Of a stretch of DNA of 62,194 nucleotides, positions 32,076 through 40,800 are shown piece by piece. The DNA is from Bacteroidales bacterium. Lineage in GTDB: Bacteria; Bacteroidota; Bacteroidia; Bacteroidales; Marinilabiliaceae. Made by a program: the position numbers and the translations under genes. The stretch spans positions 1 to 62,194 of the forward strand of contig JAFPZF010000081.1 in NCBI GenBank assembly GCA_017417385.1, given 5' to 3'. Position 1 is the stretch's first letter; every line of letters starts with the position of its first letter. The notes beneath the pieces are model-generated. The model had not been told where the DNA came from. It saw only the letters and a program-made list of their open reading frames with translations, and made no database searches.

Positions 32076-33062
32076 CTACTTGTGGAAGCCGATAATCTGG
32101 CGGACCTCGTCGAGCGTAGCCTGAGCGCTGATGCGTGCCTTCTCTGCGCCTTCGCGTGCGACGCGGTGGAGGAGCTCAGTGTTGGACGAGTATTCCGTAA
32201 TCTTCTCGCGGATAGGAGCGCAGAAGGCGTTGATATCCTCGGCGAGCTGCTTCTTCATGTCGCCGTAGCGGATCGAGCAGTCGTTCCAAGCGGTGTCGAA
32301 GTGCTCGACAGTGTCTGGAGTCGAGACGACCGCCATGATGTCGAAGAGGTTCTGGATGACCTCAGGCTTCGGGCTGTTAGGCTGAGAAGGGCCGCAATCC
32401 GTGACAGCCTTCATCACCTTCTTGCGGATCGTCTTCTCGTCGTCCTTGAGGTAGACGCAGTTGTCCTGGCTCTTGCCCATCTTGCCGCTGCCGTCGAGAC
32501 CTGGGATCTTGACAGCCTGAGCCGTGAAGTGGAAAGACTGAGGCTCTGGGAAGAACTCGACGCCGTAGATATTGTTGAAGCGGCGTGCGCACTTGCGAGC
32601 CATCTCCATATTCTGTTCCTGGTCCTTACCAACGGGTACCTTGAGTGCGCGGTGGATAAGGATATCCGAGGCCATGAGCGTCGGGTAGGTCAGGAGTCCG
32701 GCGTTGACGTTGTCAGGTTGCTGACGAGCCTTCTCCTTGAAAGTCGTGACGCGCTCGAGTTCGCCGAGGTAGGCGTTCATATTGAGGTAGAGGTAGAGTT
32801 CGAGAACCTGCGGGACGTCGCTCTGGACGTAGATAGTAGCCTTAGAGGGGTCGATGCCGCAGGCGAGGTATTCGGCGAGGATCGTGTCGACACTCTTAGT
32901 GATATCGCCCGGTTTCGGGTGCGTCGTGAGCGAGTGCCAGTCGGCGATGAAGAACATGCAGTCGAACTGCTCCTGCATCTTGACGAATGAGGTGACAGCG
33001 CCGAAATAGTTGCCGAGGTGGAGGTTGCCAGTAGGCCTGATGCCGCTTACTACTTTTTCCAT
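32076..33062 (-). CDS. trpS: Tryptophan-tRNA ligase
   Basis: A 328-residue class I aminoacyl-tRNA synthetase. The HIGH-type motif appears as TGNLHLGNYFG (11-21), and the KMSKS-type motif as SGKMGKSQDN. The middle segment DILIHRALKVPVGKDQEQNM is characteristic of TrpS. Length is normal. It is the first gene of a run with the Ig-like lipoprotein and tadA, under a good promoter at 33125-33154. Confidence 0.97.
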   Translation of the reverse strand: MEKVVSGIRPTGNLHLGNYFGAVTSFVKMQEQFDCMFFIADWHSLTTHPKPGDITKSVDTILAEYLACGIDPSKATIYVQSDVPQVLELYLYLNMNAYLGELERVTTFKEKARQQPDNVNAGLLTYPTLMASDILIHRALKVPVGKDQEQNMEMARKCARRFNNIYGVEFFPEPQSFHFTAQAVKIPGLDGSGKMGKSQDNCVYLKDDEKTIRKKVMKAVTDCGPSQPNSPKPEVIQNLFDIMAVVSTPDTVEHFDTAWNDCSIRYGDMKKQLAEDINAFCAPIREKITEYSSNTELLHRVAREGAEKARISAQATLDEVRQIIGFHK

Positions 33063-33124
33063 TTTAGTCTAGTTTGTTGAAAGCGATTTCGCCCGGAGAG
33101 TGGTGAGAGAGGTGAAATCGGACA

Positions 33125-33154
33125 CAAAGGTACAAAAAGAGGGTGAAAAGACAA
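33125..33154 (-). promoter_or_regulatory. Promoter of the trpS operon
   Basis: On the minus strand TTG (33154-33152), 19 nt spacer, TACCTTTG (33132-33125): a full match to TAnnTTTG, about 63 nt before the ATG. Confidence 0.7.
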
Positions 33155-33220
33155 GGGAGGGGGAAAGAATGGGGCGGGGCGAAAGAGAAGAAAAAGATGT
33201 CGAGGTTAACATAATAGGGG

Positions 33221-33247
33221 GTCAGGGCTAACCCAAGTCTAACCCAG
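33221..33247 (-). repeat. 11-bp repeat array, copy E (2 units)
   Basis: On the minus strand TTAGACTTGGG, TTAGCCCTGAC. It is preceded on the plus strand by GGTTAACATAA at 33204, which also occurs next to copy F at 40949. Confidence 0.7.
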
Positions 33248-33348
33248 GGGAGATAATTGGAGGGGGCGAGAGGAGTGTGGGAGAGGAAAAATGTTAGTAA
33301 CTTTACGATTTTAAGAGCGACAAAGAGCATAGAAAACAGACGGGCAGA

Positions 33349-36300
33349 ATGTGGCAGGAAAACTTAGAGGGTTCGGTAGCGGGCAAGTTCAGTGCGGACG
33401 AGGTTAGGGCTGCGAAGAGACTTGTGGTCAAGGAGTACAAGGTCGACGGGACAGTCAGGGCGAAAGTCACGGACGTGAAGGTGCGTGAAGTCAGGATGGT
33501 GTTCAAGCAGTATTCCGAGCAGGAGCGGCAGGGGATAGTGAAGGCGCTGTATGGAGATGACACGGAGAAGGTAGAGATAGAGAGACGCGTCTTGACGGAC
33601 AGGGCGGTAAAGATAGTGCGGGAAGTCGTCCCATCGTTTCTCTCGTATGCGGACAAAGATTTCAGCTTCGAGTGCAGTTGTGGAGTCGGAGGGGGGAAGA
33701 TATGTCGTCATGGATTGTCGCTTTTCCTATACTTCATGATGGACCTGCGGTTGAACCATTTCAGAGTATTTCAGGTAAGAGGGCTTGACATACTCGGGGA
33801 GTTCAACCAGAAGAAGCCGGAGCAGCCAAAGGAGCAATTCTCGATATACCTGCCGAAGCTGACGGACATGTTTGTCCCACGGCGACTAGAGTGGAGCCAG
33901 GAGGGAAATGCGGCGGCGTATGGTGCGAGGCTGAAGCCGATGGGGCAGGCGAAATGGGGAGTGTTTGACGCGCCTAATACGAACAAGGTAGATCGCGGAG
34001 ACGGGACGACGGACATAGTACTGAACGACGAGAAGGGGTATGGGCGAGAGGACTGGCGCGACATTCAGATGAGGGATGAATATGGGGGCGGTCTGATAGC
34101 CAAGAGCATAGATTGCTGGAAAGAAATGGAGCAACAGGGAGAAGAGAGGACATATAGTGCATACGGGGGAGTCAACTGGGGGAGACTCTGGAAAGTTTTT
34201 GAGAATGATATAGACAGACTCGACAAAGAGGAGGTCCGACTGGAGTACCACATAGATGAAGACGCGCTGAAGCTGATAAACATTACGTCGGCGGGGAAGA
34301 AAGCCATCAGAATGGATCAGCTACTATTAGTCGGAATACAGGAGGCGAAACAGGAGGACATTGGCGACTATCTGGACGACGATGAGGACGGCAGGGATGA
34401 GGACTGGGATGAAGAGGACTATGACGACTTGGGTCAGATTATTCGGAGTGTGATACAAGGGAGGGTAGGTGGACCCATAAGAGTGAAGTCGCATGGAGTG
34501 ATAGTCAGTGCGGCGGTAGCGGCGTGGCGCATCCTGATAGAGATGGAGAGTGCGCCGCGGCTATTCAAGGGGAGGAAAGAGGACAGCTGTCAGGCGTATT
34601 GGGTACCTGTGCTACAGCACAAGTGGGTGCGAGAGCGGATAGAGGAGCTCGACAGGCAGTTGGAAGGGAGCAACATCGTCAGCATCAGGAGGGGCGGGAA
34701 CTGGTTTGGAGTGGAGCGTCCCGGGCTGTTTGTCGTGACGATGCTGATGTCCGAGTATATGAAGTCATTCTCGGTGGTAGTTCAGGAAGATGAAAGCGAG
34801 CTGAACTCCCGTAGGCGGATGTTGAATGCCATGGTGACCTTTTTCACAGGGAGTGGGAATAAGATCAAGGCGCAGGAAAGTACACGGGAATTGGCGGACC
34901 TCCAGAAGACACAAGACTCGCGGAAGATAGAGAACACGAGCTACAAGCTCTTGCTGAGCCGGAAGTCGTATCCCTTTGAACGCTTCAAGACAGTCGGGGT
35001 CAAGTCTCTGAACAGGATAGAGGAGTGGAGCCGTACAGTGCTGGCAGGCAGAGAGACAGAGATGGAGCCGCGGATAGTGATACGGGAGCTGCCGTATACC
35101 GACAAGTACCTGAGCATGGAGGTCGTGATAAAGAAGGGGGGCGAGATAGTCTCGTATGAGAGAGCCCTTGACATGGCGGAGACGACGTTGGAGTGGAGAG
35201 TCTTGAGTCGGTTGCGGGGAGTGATAGTCGGGGTGATACCGAGCATGGGTGCGTATTTCGACACATTTCGTCCCGTCTTGACCAGAGTAGACACAGTCTT
35301 CGACATGATAAGTGACAGGAGCTTTGCGGAGCTATGTTTTCAGGGGGCCGTAGTTAACCTGCCGAGTGGACTGGCGACACCGATAGAGCCCGAGTCGGCG
35401 TTATGGATAGACGGCAGGAGTGGGGAGGACCTTGACGGGATGCTGTCGCTCGACAAGATATTGAGTTTTGACTGGAAGGTAGCGATAGGGGACAAAGTCG
35501 TCTCGATAGAAGAGTTTCGGAGGATATGCAAGGGCACACATCTCGTCAAGATAGGCGGCAGGTATGTGTATTCAGATGCTAGGCGACTGGAGAGCCTGGG
35601 GAACGTCGTCAAGGACGTACAGGAGAAGCCGAAGGGAGTGACGTTGCTACGAGCGGCGATAGGCGGACGCTATGGAGAGACGAGGACCGTCTTGAGCCCG
35701 CGGATGCTGACGCTCGTCGAGAGACTCAGGAACGAAGGGGACAGCAAAGTCCCGGCGAGCCTAAACGGGAAGCTGCGTCCATATCAGGAGAGAGGATATT
35801 CGTGGATGATGAAGAATGCGCGGCTCGGGTTCGGGAGCATATTGGCGGACGACATGGGACTCGGAAAGACCATACAGCTGATCACGTTGCTATTGGCGCT
35901 GAAGGAGAACGGGAAGTTGGCGAAGGGTCGGGCGATACTGATAGTCCCGACAGGTCTGCTCGGAAACTGGCAGTCGGAGCTGAAGCGATTTGGTCCGAGC
36001 CTGGAGGTCGGGCTGTACTGGGGGCAGAACAGAGAGTTGCCAGGGAAGGGGACAGACGTAGTCTTGACGACATACGGAGTAGTCCGGAGCGACATAAAAA
36101 CGCTGAAGGAAATATACTGGGAGGTGATAGCCATAGACGAGGCGCAGAACATCAAGAACGAGACATCCGACCAGAGCATAGCAGTGCGGTCGTTGAAGGG
36201 CGACGTCAGGGTGGCGTTGAGTGGTACGCCGGTGGAGAACAGACTATCCGAGTATTGGACCATAATGGACTTCACGAACCACGGGTATCTCGGGAGCCTG

Positions 36301-37179
36301 CGGTCGTTCAACCAGGAGTATGTCAAGCCCATCCAGAAGGAGAGGAACAAGGCTATTGCAGAGCTATTCAGGAAGGTTACGGCGCCGTTCATGATGAGGA
36401 GACTAAAGACAGACAAGAACATCATCGACGACTTGCCGGACAAGATAGAGAGTGACGACAAGATAGCGCTCACAGTGGAGCAGGCGGCGCTATACCACAA
36501 GACCGTGGAGGAAGCGCTAATGGGGATAGAGGCCGTGAAGGTCAAGGATCACAAAGACGAGTTCAAGCGTCAGGCTCTCGTCCTGCAGATGATATTGAAA
36601 CTGAAGCAGATATGCAATCATCCGTCGCTATATCTACACAGGGAGAAGCATAAGAAGGAGGAGTCTGGGAAGATGCTACAGTTGATGGACATGCTGGGCG
36701 AGATAAGGGACAGCGGTCAGAAGGTGCTGATCTTCACGCAGTTTGTAGAGATGGCGAAGATAATATCGGCGGAGGTCGAGAAAGAGTTTGGCGAGGCACC
36801 GCTGATGTTGACGGGAGACATGACGCCGAGACAGCGGGGTGCAGTCGTGAAGAAGTTCCAGGAGGACGAGGGGAGCCAGATCTTCATACTGTCGTTGAAG
36901 GCAGGCGGGACGGGACTTAACCTGACGGCTGCGAGCAACGTGATACATTACGACTTGTGGTGGAATCCAGCAGTCGAGGCTCAGGCGACGGACCGAGCGT
37001 ACAGGATAGGGCAGCATCAGAACGTCCAGGTGCACAGGTTCATCTCGTCTGGGACCTTTGAGGAGAGGATAGACCAGATGATAAAGAGCAAGAAGGAGAT
37101 AGCTGAGATGACGATTTCGACAGGGGAGCATTGGATAGGTCAGTTGAGTAATGAGGAGCTACGAGAGCTATTTGCGTAG
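33349..37179 (+). CDS. SWIM zinc-finger SNF2-family helicase
   Basis: A 1276-residue DNA translocase. A SWIM zinc finger is at Cys109-x-Cys111-x7-Cys119-x-His121. A long central region (150-760) of unclear fold contains an acidic patch (DDDEDGRDEDWDEEDYDD). The SNF2 motor follows: Walker A DDMGLGKT (834-841), motif II DEAQ at 930-933, LSGTPVENRLSE, and the C-terminal RecA lobe with VLIFTQFVEM, GGTGLNLTAAS and DRAYRIGQ. The family acts on protein-DNA complexes and may recycle polymerase or remodel the nucleoid. Codons are rich in ATA, AGG and AGA, and the coding strand is purine-heavy, in sharp contrast to the SusCD genes. A single-gene unit. Confidence 0.94.
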   Translation: MWQENLEGSVAGKFSADEVRAAKRLVVKEYKVDGTVRAKVTDVKVREVRMVFKQYSEQERQGIVKALYGDDTEKVEIERRVLTDRAVKIVREVVPSFLSYADKDFSFECSCGVGGGKICRHGLSLFLYFMMDLRLNHFRVFQVRGLDILGEFNQKKPEQPKEQFSIYLPKLTDMFVPRRLEWSQEGNAAAYGARLKPMGQAKWGVFDAPNTNKVDRGDGTTDIVLNDEKGYGREDWRDIQMRDEYGGGLIAKSIDCWKEMEQQGEERTYSAYGGVNWGRLWKVFENDIDRLDKEEVRLEYHIDEDALKLINITSAGKKAIRMDQLLLVGIQEAKQEDIGDYLDDDEDGRDEDWDEEDYDDLGQIIRSVIQGRVGGPIRVKSHGVIVSAAVAAWRILIEMESAPRLFKGRKEDSCQAYWVPVLQHKWVRERIEELDRQLEGSNIVSIRRGGNWFGVERPGLFVVTMLMSEYMKSFSVVVQEDESELNSRRRMLNAMVTFFTGSGNKIKAQESTRELADLQKTQDSRKIENTSYKLLLSRKSYPFERFKTVGVKSLNRIEEWSRTVLAGRETEMEPRIVIRELPYTDKYLSMEVVIKKGGEIVSYERALDMAETTLEWRVLSRLRGVIVGVIPSMGAYFDTFRPVLTRVDTVFDMISDRSFAELCFQGAVVNLPSGLATPIEPESALWIDGRSGEDLDGMLSLDKILSFDWKVAIGDKVVSIEEFRRICKGTHLVKIGGRYVYSDARRLESLGNVVKDVQEKPKGVTLLRAAIGGRYGETRTVLSPRMLTLVERLRNEGDSKVPASLNGKLRPYQERGYSWMMKNARLGFGSILADDMGLGKTIQLITLLLALKENGKLAKGRAILIVPTGLLGNWQSELKRFGPSLEVGLYWGQNRELPGKGTDVVLTTYGVVRSDIKTLKEIYWEVIAIDEAQNIKNETSDQSIAVRSLKGDVRVALSGTPVENRLSEYWTIMDFTNHGYLGSLRSFNQEYVKPIQKERNKAIAELFRKVTAPFMMRRLKTDKNIIDDLPDKIESDDKIALTVEQAALYHKTVEEALMGIEAVKVKDHKDEFKRQALVLQMILKLKQICNHPSLYLHREKHKKEESGKMLQLMDMLGEIRDSGQKVLIFTQFVEMAKIISAEVEKEFGEAPLMLTGDMTPRQRGAVVKKFQEDEGSQIFILSLKAGGTGLNLTAASNVIHYDLWWNPAVEAQATDRAYRIGQHQNVQVHRFISSGTFEERIDQMIKSKKEIAEMTISTGEHWIGQLSNEELRELFA

Positions 37180-37198
37180 GGAGTGGCATAAAAGAGCG

Positions 37199-37229
37199 AG
37201 GCAGCCGACATGAGAGCGTGCGGCTGCCT
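37199..37229. terminator. Bidirectional hairpin between convergent genes
   Basis: AGGCAGCCG pairs with CGGCTGCCT around a 13-nt loop. The minus strand has TTTTA after the stem; the plus strand has only a weak T run. Confidence 0.6.
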
Positions 37230-37255
37230 TGGCTTGTAGAATAGGTTTCGCTACG

Positions 37256-37669
37256 TCATACTATGCGTCCGTTCTTGAAGATACGGCCGACAATTTCCTC
37301 GATGATAGGCAGGTCGCTTTGAGGCCATGCGAGCGTCATCAGTTGCATAGGCATGAACCATTCGGCGCGAGAATGGTGTGACAGTTCGACCGTACCGTCG
37401 TCGACTTCAGCGACGAAGGGGTAGATACGGAAGAGCTTTTCCGCGTCGACAGGAACCTCGTAGGGTTTCAGTTCGTCGAGGACGTTGATATTGATATTCA
37501 GTTCCTCTCTGACTCGTCTGACGACGCAGTCCTTAGGGTCCTCTCCTTGTTTAGGCTTTCCGCCAGGGAACTCCCACTTGCCGGCGCCAGATAGGGAGGA
37601 GCCGCGGTTAGCTGCTAGAATCATACCTTCTCGGACGATGATAGCGCAGGAAACATCTGTAGTCTGCAT
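37256..37669 (-). CDS. Nudix hydrolase, MutT/8-oxo-dGTP-diphosphatase-like
   Basis: A 137-residue enzyme. It starts VSCAIIVREGMILAANRG. The Nudix box is GKPKQGEDPKDCVVRRVREE followed by LNI. The two catalytic Glu (REE) are kept, but the usual Glu of the RE pair is Arg and the usual Gly is Asn. WPQSDLPIIEEIV near the C-terminus is also common in MutT-like sanitation enzymes. I chose ATG 37669 because the frame further upstream reads as AT-rich noise. It probably removes oxidised or foreign nucleotides; the exact substrate is unknown. Confidence 0.88.
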   Translation of the reverse strand: MQTTDVSCAIIVREGMILAANRGSSLSGAGKWEFPGGKPKQGEDPKDCVVRRVREELNININVLDELKPYEVPVDAEKLFRIYPFVAEVDDGTVELSHHSRAEWFMPMQLMTLAWPQSDLPIIEEIVGRIFKNGRIV

Positions 37670-37860
37670 TACTCTTAAAAGGTTAAAGAATAGAGAATAG
37701 CGTGAGCGTTCTGACGTATAGCGTATGGTCGTCGAATTAAGTTCGCGTCTCATAATCCGTAACAAATAATCTATCGGCGACGTCTCACAATCGGGTGTAC
37801 GCTGACGAGACTAATATGTTGCAAGTGAGAGACTTAAAAAGGCTTAATGAAATCTAAAGG

Positions 37861-38325
37861 TCAGTATTCCTGCTTATTTTCAGTAGCTTGCCAGAGGTCG
37901 AAAGTCTCGATAGCCTCTTTGCTGAGCATCTGAGTCTCGGGGATACGACGCTTGTCGATCGGGAGAGCGAGTTGCTTGTAGATATCGGAGTCGTCGAAGC
38001 CGATGCGAGCGGCGTCGAGCTGGTTGTTGCCGTAGAATATGTGAGATATGTGAGCCCAGTAGATAGCGCCGAGGCACATAGGGCAAGGTTCGCAGGAGGT
38101 GTAGATGATAGCGCCCTCGAGGTCGTGCGTGCCGGCGTTTGCGGTAGCGTCTCGGATAGCCATGACTTCAGCGTGGGCGGTAGGGTCGTTGTTGGCGGTT
38201 ACTCGGTTGACGCCTCTGCCGAGGATAAGACCGTCCTTGACGATGACAGCGCCGAAGGGGCCTCCGCCGTTCTTGACATTTTCGGAAGCCATCTTTATGG
38301 CTTCTCTCATATACTTTTCTTCCAT
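37861..38325 (-). CDS. guaD: Guanine deaminase
   Basis: A 154-residue cytidine-deaminase-fold enzyme that turns guanine into xanthine. GGGPFGAVIV, NDPTAHAEVMAIRDA (His51, Glu53) and SCEPCPMCLGAIYWA (Cys81, Cys84) carry the zinc site. The C-terminal GFDDSDIYKQLALP matches the domain-swapped tail of Bacillus GuaD and separates it from TadA. It stands alone, with about 190 nt to the Nudix gene. Purine salvage in the cytoplasm. Confidence 0.92.
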   Translation of the reverse strand: MEEKYMREAIKMASENVKNGGGPFGAVIVKDGLILGRGVNRVTANNDPTAHAEVMAIRDATANAGTHDLEGAIIYTSCEPCPMCLGAIYWAHISHIFYGNNQLDAARIGFDDSDIYKQLALPIDKRRIPETQMLSKEAIETFDLWQATENKQEY

Positions 38326-38503
38326 GTTGTCTTATTAGATAAGTACTAAGTTACGAAAATTATGGGAGAAAGCAAAGGCTGGGAAAGCTTTATTTTTGTA
38401 AAAAGGATAAAAATAAATGTCAAAAGAGGAGGGTAGGGATGTGGGAAAAGGGGTAAAATAATAGCATAGATGACATTAGCAGAAGGAATTCAGGATAAGG
38501 AGG

Positions 38504-38869
38504 ATGAGTATAGGGACAGGGAGAGACAGTCGGGAGGTGGCAAACGTATGCGTCATGCCAAATGAGTTCTCCAAGTATCCAATAGTGAGTGGGTGGTGTG
38601 ACCCGAGGCAGCTGATAAGAGCACTCTACATAGGATTGCTAGGAATATGCGTACGGGAGACGGATTGGTTTGAACGCTCCGGAGAAGGAGGGAAGTGGGA
38701 GGACTTTCGACTCGCTACGTATAACAAGCTACAGTCCAATATAATAGAGCGTTTCATTACGGCGGGGAAAGATGATGATTTTAATAGCGAGCCGAGACAG
38801 AGGTTTGTAAGGAGTGTTGAGGAAATGTTAGCTGACTTCAAGGAGCTGCAAGTCAAGTTGAAGGATTGA
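38504..38869 (+). CDS. Hypothetical protein (about 121 aa)
   Basis: I do not recognise it. The part from MPNEFSKYPIVSGWCDPRQL onward reads as a real protein, with helical segments around LYIGLLGICVRETDWF and a C-terminal amphipathic helix (VEEMLADFKELQVKLK). The first 17 residues are less convincing, and ATG at 38555 (MPNEF) is an alternative start. A second short frame, 38470-38565 (MTLAEGIQDKEDEYRD and on), overlaps it in another phase and has a protein-like beginning. So either the N-terminus is wrong or a frameshift separates the two. It is flanked by genes on the other strand. Confidence 0.55.
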   Translation: MSIGTGRDSREVANVCVMPNEFSKYPIVSGWCDPRQLIRALYIGLLGICVRETDWFERSGEGGKWEDFRLATYNKLQSNIIERFITAGKDDDFNSEPRQRFVRSVEEMLADFKELQVKLKD

Positions 38870-38924
38870 GGGGAGAAGGGGGGTGAGAAGTGGGAGGAGA
38901 GGGGAGAGAAGGGGAGTAGAACCG

Positions 38925-40283
38925 TCAGGAGAGGGTGGCGGAGAGGGAGAGAGTATCGAGGGAGAGGGAGCCGAGGGAGACGGGGATGATAGTATTGACG
39001 AGGGAGTCTGGGGAGACGGAGGATGGGAGGGAAGATTTCGGTATAGAGACGCGGACATAGTTCTCCGTGAAGCCAGTGAGGGTGTCGGAATCCGAGCTGG
39101 ACTCGACGAGGACGCTGGCGGCCCTGCCAATCTGAGAGCGGTAGAAGTCTATGCGATGTTGTTCCGAGATAGCGTGGAGAATGGCGTTGCGATGGTGGCG
39201 TTCGGCCATGTCGACGACTGGGCGGTAGGAGAGGGCGAGCGTCCCTGGGCGTTCCGAGTAGGTGAACACGTGGAGCTGTGAGAAGGGGAGGTTGCTAAGG
39301 AAGAGACGAGACTCCTCGAACATGTCTGGGGTCTCACCGTTGACGCCGACGATGACGTCGATGCCGATGAAGGCATCTGGGAGGAGGGATTTTATGCGGG
39401 CGACCTTTTCGGCGAAGAAGGAGGAGTCGTAGCGCCTTTTCATGAGGCGGAGCATAGAGTCAGAGCCACTCTGGAGGGGGAGGTGGAAATGAGGCATCAG
39501 TTTCGTTGACTGCTGAGCGTGGAGGAGGATCTCGTCCGTCAGGAGGTTAGGTTCGATAGAAGAAATGCGGTAGCGCTGGATGCCCTCGATGTCGTCGAGG
39601 TGCTGGAGGAGGGCGAGGAGGGACTCGTTGCTATCCTTGCCGAACTCGCCGACATTGACGCCGGTGAGTACAATCTCCTTAGCGCCGTCGGCTGCAGCCT
39701 GGCGGGCGCGGTCGACAGTCTCGCTGATAGAGGCGCTGCGGCTATGGCCACGGGCGAAGGGGATAGTGCAGTAGGCGCAATAGTAGTCGCAGCCGTCCTG
39801 CACCTTGAGGAAGGCGCGAGTGCGGTCGTGACCGGAGAGGGCGCCGAAGAAGTTGCGGTCGCGGGAGATGTCTCCGCAGACAACCTTAGCGTTGTCGGAG
39901 GGCAGGTGGTTGAGGACCTCAGAGACGAGGAGATGTTTCTCGTTGTTGCCGAGGACAAGTCCGACGCCGTCGATGTCGGCGACCTGACGTGGTTGCAGTT
40001 GGGCGTAGCAGCCAGTCACGACGATGAGAGCGGAGGGGTTGATACGTCGGCAGCGTCCGATCATCTGTCGGCACTTACGGTTAGCCTCTTCGGTGACGGA
40101 GCAAGTATTGATAACATAGACGTCGGCGGGGTCGTCGAAGCTGACTCGGACGAAGCCGGCCTCCTCGACGAGGTGACGGCTCATCTCGCTAGACTCGCTG
40201 AAGTTGAGCTTACAGCCGAGAGTATGGAAGGCGCAGCGTCGCTGAGAGGAGGAGAGGGAGCCGAGGTCTAAGTTGGTTTGCAT
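38925..40283 (-). CDS. mtaB: tRNA N6-threonylcarbamoyladenosine methylthiotransferase MtaB
   Basis: A 452-residue radical SAM methylthiotransferase that adds a methylthio group to t6A37 of tRNA. The N-terminal domain has CAFHTLGCKLNFSES and VINTCSVTEEANRKCRQMI with the three auxiliary-cluster Cys. The SAM-cluster motif is CDYYCAYC. QSGSDSMLRLMKRRYDS and VFTYSERPGTLAL follow. A C-terminal TRAM-like part is present but short. The ATG at 40283 follows a terminator hairpin by about 13 nt, so the gene probably has a promoter within that leader or relies on readthrough from rpmE2. Confidence 0.94.
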   Translation of the reverse strand: MQTNLDLGSLSSSQRRCAFHTLGCKLNFSESSEMSRHLVEEAGFVRVSFDDPADVYVINTCSVTEEANRKCRQMIGRCRRINPSALIVVTGCYAQLQPRQVADIDGVGLVLGNNEKHLLVSEVLNHLPSDNAKVVCGDISRDRNFFGALSGHDRTRAFLKVQDGCDYYCAYCTIPFARGHSRSASISETVDRARQAAADGAKEIVLTGVNVGEFGKDSNESLLALLQHLDDIEGIQRYRISSIEPNLLTDEILLHAQQSTKLMPHFHLPLQSGSDSMLRLMKRRYDSSFFAEKVARIKSLLPDAFIGIDVIVGVNGETPDMFEESRLFLSNLPFSQLHVFTYSERPGTLALSYRPVVDMAERHHRNAILHAISEQHRIDFYRSQIGRAASVLVESSSDSDTLTGFTENYVRVSIPKSSLPSSVSPDSLVNTIIPVSLGSLSLDTLSLSATLS

Positions 40284-40295
40284 AGAGAAGATTTT

Positions 40296-40337
40296 AAAAA
40301 ATGAAGCGGCAAACAAGGGAACTTGTTGTGCCGCTTC
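40296..40337 (-). terminator. Terminator between rpmE2 and mtaB
   Basis: GAAGCGGCA plus AACAAG pair with CTTGTT plus TGCCGCTTC (one bulged G) around a GGAA loop, with ATTTTTT following on the minus strand. Very stable. Confidence 0.88.
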
Positions 40338-40454
40338 GTTTTAAGTGTCCGTAGATGGCGTGAGGTAGTAGCCTTTACGCCCGATAGGACTTGAGTTGTT
40401 GATGTTCCATCGATACGGAGATGCATCGTGGAGGTAGAGAAGGGAGAGCCGCTA

Positions 40455-40718
40455 TTACTTCTTCCTGTTCTCGAAGTGCTTCTGGTAGCGGTTCATGAAC
40501 TTATCGACACGGCCAGCGGTATCGACGAGCTTCATCTTACCAGTGTAGAACGGGTGAGAGCTGCTAGAGATTTCGAGCTTGACCTGTGGGTAAGTCTCAC
40601 CATCGATCTCGACCGTATCCTTAGTGGTAGCGGCAGAGCGGACGATGAACGTCTCGTTGTTTGACATGTCGGTGAAAGCGACGAGACGGTAGTTTTCCGG
40701 ATGAATACCTTTCTTCAT
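40455..40718 (-). CDS. rpmE2: 50S ribosomal protein L31, type B
   Basis: An 87-residue ribosomal protein. MKKGIHPENYRLVAFTDMSN and SSSHPFYTGKMKLVDTAGRV are standard for L31. It lacks the CxxC zinc motif, which makes it the type B (zinc-independent) form, the form I expect in Bacteroidetes. It has a near-perfect promoter at 40769-40800 and a strong terminator (40296-40337); about 115 bases between the stop and that terminator hold nothing I recognise. Confidence 0.97.
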   Translation of the reverse strand: MKKGIHPENYRLVAFTDMSNNETFIVRSAATTKDTVEIDGETYPQVKLEISSSSHPFYTGKMKLVDTAGRVDKFMNRYQKHFENRKK

Positions 40719-40768
40719 TTCCTTTATAGGTTAATTAGTTAAGCCTATTCGAGGCTGCAATTGCGGTG

Positions 40769-40800
40769 CAAAGTTAAGGATAAGGGAGGAGAAAAACAAA
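40769..40800 (-). promoter_or_regulatory. Promoter of rpmE2
   Basis: On the minus strand TTTG (40800-40797), exactly 20 nt spacer, TAACTTTG (40776-40769). Full match to both Bacteroidetes elements; the leader is about 45 nt. Confidence 0.8.

Noticed and set aside
40338-40454. Possible tRNA or small RNA between mtaB and rpmE2
   Set aside because: No acceptor stem, anticodon arm or T-loop could be built; only weak inverted repeats were found.
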